In this document: positions 30,340 through 31,888 of the stretch, in pieces
Layout of the letters: each line of letters opens with the position of its first letter
Position numbering within the stretch: the first letter of the stretch is position 1
Assembly: GCA_000827205.1 (NCBI GenBank)
Contig: KN832554.1
Location: forward strand, 3,111,298 to 3,143,185
DNA: 31,888 nucleotides
Direction: 5' to 3'
Source: Plicaturopsis crispa FD-325 SS-3
Lineage: Eukaryota > Basidiomycota > Agaricomycetes > Amylocorticiales > Amylocorticiaceae
Program-made: the position numbers and the translations under genes
The notes under the pieces: generated by a model
Databases searched by the model: none
What the model saw: the letters and a program-made list of their open reading frames with translations, nothing else
Told to the model about the DNA's origin: nothing

Positions 30340-31284
30340 ACGAACTGTAAGCTGGGGGATCATGAAAACATGTCCCCCGAGTACGAATATATTTTTTTCC
30401 AGCCAAAATATCTAGCAGAACAAGAACGCAAAGCGAATTCATCGCAAAACCATTGTGGGTTTGCGATAATTTGCGATAATTTTCGACTATTTTGCATCAG
30501 ACTCATTCCTCACCCGACGAAAAAAATTGAAACTTTGTACAGTCTATCTATAGGTATGTTCGAGTACCAAACCAAATTTTATTTGTAGAAAAACACTCCC
30601 ATGAGCGTTGAGGAAAGAGAGTCGGCGTTGTCGGAGGCAGCGCCACCGCGCGGCGAAGTCCGAGAAACATTCCCACGGTTTGTTTTCGAGTCTCGTCGTC
30701 GTCGTCGTTGTCTGCGACTCTGAACCTCTTGCACACATCCTCTCGCTGCCTCACCACCCTCGTTCCTTTTCACCGCCGTCTCGCCGTCCCGACACTCCCT
30801 CCCTGCGCGGCGCTCTCTCCACAGACGCTGGCCGACTGCGCCCGCATATCCTTCTGCAGTGGGGAATGCCACGTCGCCGTCGAGCGCGTGCGCTTAGGGT
30901 ACAGGTAAGCACCTCTGCCCTTTTTTAACTCTTCTCATTTTCTCTCTTCCTTCCCCAATGCTGCGTGCGAGTATGAAAGCTCGACCCTGGGCAGCAGAAA
31001 GCTCGCAGCAGGGCATTTTCTTTTTTTCTTCTTCATTTTTCTCGTTTTTCTCTTTATCACTGACCAGTGGTGCACAAGCGCCAGCGTGCACTTACCACAG
31101 AGCATGAGCGTTAGCTGGTCCACCTCGGTGGCTGTCAGCATCCAGCCATTTCCAGCAGCGCGGCATGACGACAGCCGCCACGTCACGCAACACCACCACC
31201 CACGCCGCACTCCAGCACCACGTCTGCGACGACGCTGCCGGCGCCACTGCCATGTTACGCTGCAGCACCACCATTCACGACGTT

Positions 31285-31407
31285 GTGCAGTCGCACGACG
31301 CGCGGCTTCCAGCGCTCCACCACCCACACCATCACGATGTCGTGCAGCCGCACAACATGCGGACGCCAGCGCATCGCCGCCGCCACCAGGTTGTGCAGCT
31401 GCACGAC
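31285..31407. repeat. Imperfect tandem repeats, CAC/CAG-rich
   Basis: The core GTGCAG(T/C)(C/T)GCAC(G/A)AC recurs at 31285, 31342 and 31393, with a weaker fourth copy near 31453; spacing is 51-60 bp. The surrounding 31190-31530 is CAC- and CAG-rich low complexity that keeps open frames on both strands, so those frames are not good evidence for protein. Confidence 0.55.
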
Positions 31408-31757
31408 GCACGATGCCCGGCCGCCAGCACAACAGCACCACCACCCCGAGTCGTGCTGCAGTGCGACGCCAGCGGCGGCCAGCACACCGCCACCATGTCG
31501 GCAGTAGGAAGCCAGCGCCACCCGAGCCGTCCGACAGCGTGGCACCCAGCTCCCCCACCCCGTTGTGCTGGAGGACGGATACCAGCCGTGACAGCGCGCT
31601 CTGCACGCTGTCATGGTTGTGTATATTTTTTTATTGCACAACGAGCACGCTCAAGCGCCCTCACCGTCCCTCCCCATCGTGACCCAACCGGGCCCTGCTC
31701 CCGGTCTCCGTGGTCACAACCGGGAGGACGAGCTCGAGGGATTTGAGCGTGCCTGGC

Positions 31758-31791
31758 CCCGCATCCACCGTAATTGTACGGTGGATGCGGG
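31758..31791. repeat. Perfect 15-bp-arm hairpin before a T-run
   Basis: CCCGCATCCACCGTA (31758-31772), loop ATTG, exact reverse complement 31777-31791, followed shortly by a run of T. It looks like an intrinsic-terminator shape, but such terminators are not used for fungal mRNAs; it may be an element end or a structured RNA. Confidence 0.85.
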
Positions 31792-31888
31792 ACTATTTTT
31801 TTATCCTCGTTTTTTGTAGTAGGCAATATGTAGTATCAATATAAATAGTTTTTTCCTAGATTTTCCGAGTGCGAACAGTACGCGCCGC

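Larger units (their letters stand above)
28512..31888. other. Unassigned right-hand region
   Basis: No gene family recognised. Contents: three copies of CCTCGGGCAT (28720-28729, 28731-28740, 28810-28819); an AT-rich stretch (28880-28940); a GC-rich stretch 29020-29690 open on both strands; a good minus-strand intron at 29748-29686; a plus-strand donor at 30906 (ACAG/GTAAGC) and a minus-strand donor at about 31094; and several inverted repeats listed separately. Splice-like signals on both strands suggest decayed or transposon-derived DNA, but no diagnostic domain is visible. The last 80 bases are AT-rich, then run off the window. Confidence 0.4.

Noticed and set aside
30608-30928. Plus-strand frames around 30.6-30.9 kb as an F-box-like gene
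   Set aside because: A splice donor at 30906 and a Cys-containing stretch are suggestive, but no start, partner exon or domain could be confirmed.
31611-31826. Short minus-strand frame at the right edge
   Set aside because: It overlaps the perfect hairpin and has no splice or domain support.

Overview
The window looks like a piece of a filamentous basidiomycete (Agaricomycete) genome. Genes are compact and carry many 48-68 bp GT-AG introns. The LYS12, ARL1 and NCS1 genes are of fungal type, and there is a Plavaka-type DNA transposon of the sort common in mushrooms and wood-decay fungi. No rRNA, tRNA, CRISPR or prokaryotic operon structure was seen. Gene models were built by hand from splice signals and family conservation, so exon ends are predictions.

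Layout. 0.4-1.1 kb (+): a small membrane-anchored coiled-coil protein with an unresolved 5' end. 1.5-3.7 kb (-): a Trp/Gly-rich protein with a conserved C-terminal fungal domain. 4.2-8.2 kb (-) and 14.8-16.7 kb (+): six copies of one uncharacterised gene family starting MGQ[YDH]W..L[ND]LDKR, lying in mirror orientation on the two sides of an NCS1 permease gene (+, 9.4-11.5 kb) and LYS12 (-, 12.7-14.4 kb). Between those two genes is an element with 44-bp inverted ends. One family member is a tandem two-domain fusion with an in-frame stop, and another carries a deletion with a frameshift. 16.8-17.3 kb: remnant of a SET-domain gene. 17.6-22.4 kb: ordinary housekeeping genes (a 70-aa protein, a WKF-domain nucleolar-type protein, the GTPase ARL1 and a Cdt2-like WD40 protein).

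From 22.4 kb onward the DNA becomes accessory in character. There is a minisatellite of about 11 diverged units, each with a GC-rich hairpin followed by a TATATA-like tail. A minus-strand unit with several convincing introns runs through it. Next come a 5'-truncated Plavaka transposase gene with all remaining introns intact, and about 3.4 kb at the right edge that I cannot assign, which holds several strong inverted repeats.

The most notable features are the promoter-to-stop duplication of the MGQYW family (TATA box, leader intron and coding region copied together) and the hairpin minisatellite, where one unit has changed both stem arms together so that pairing is kept.
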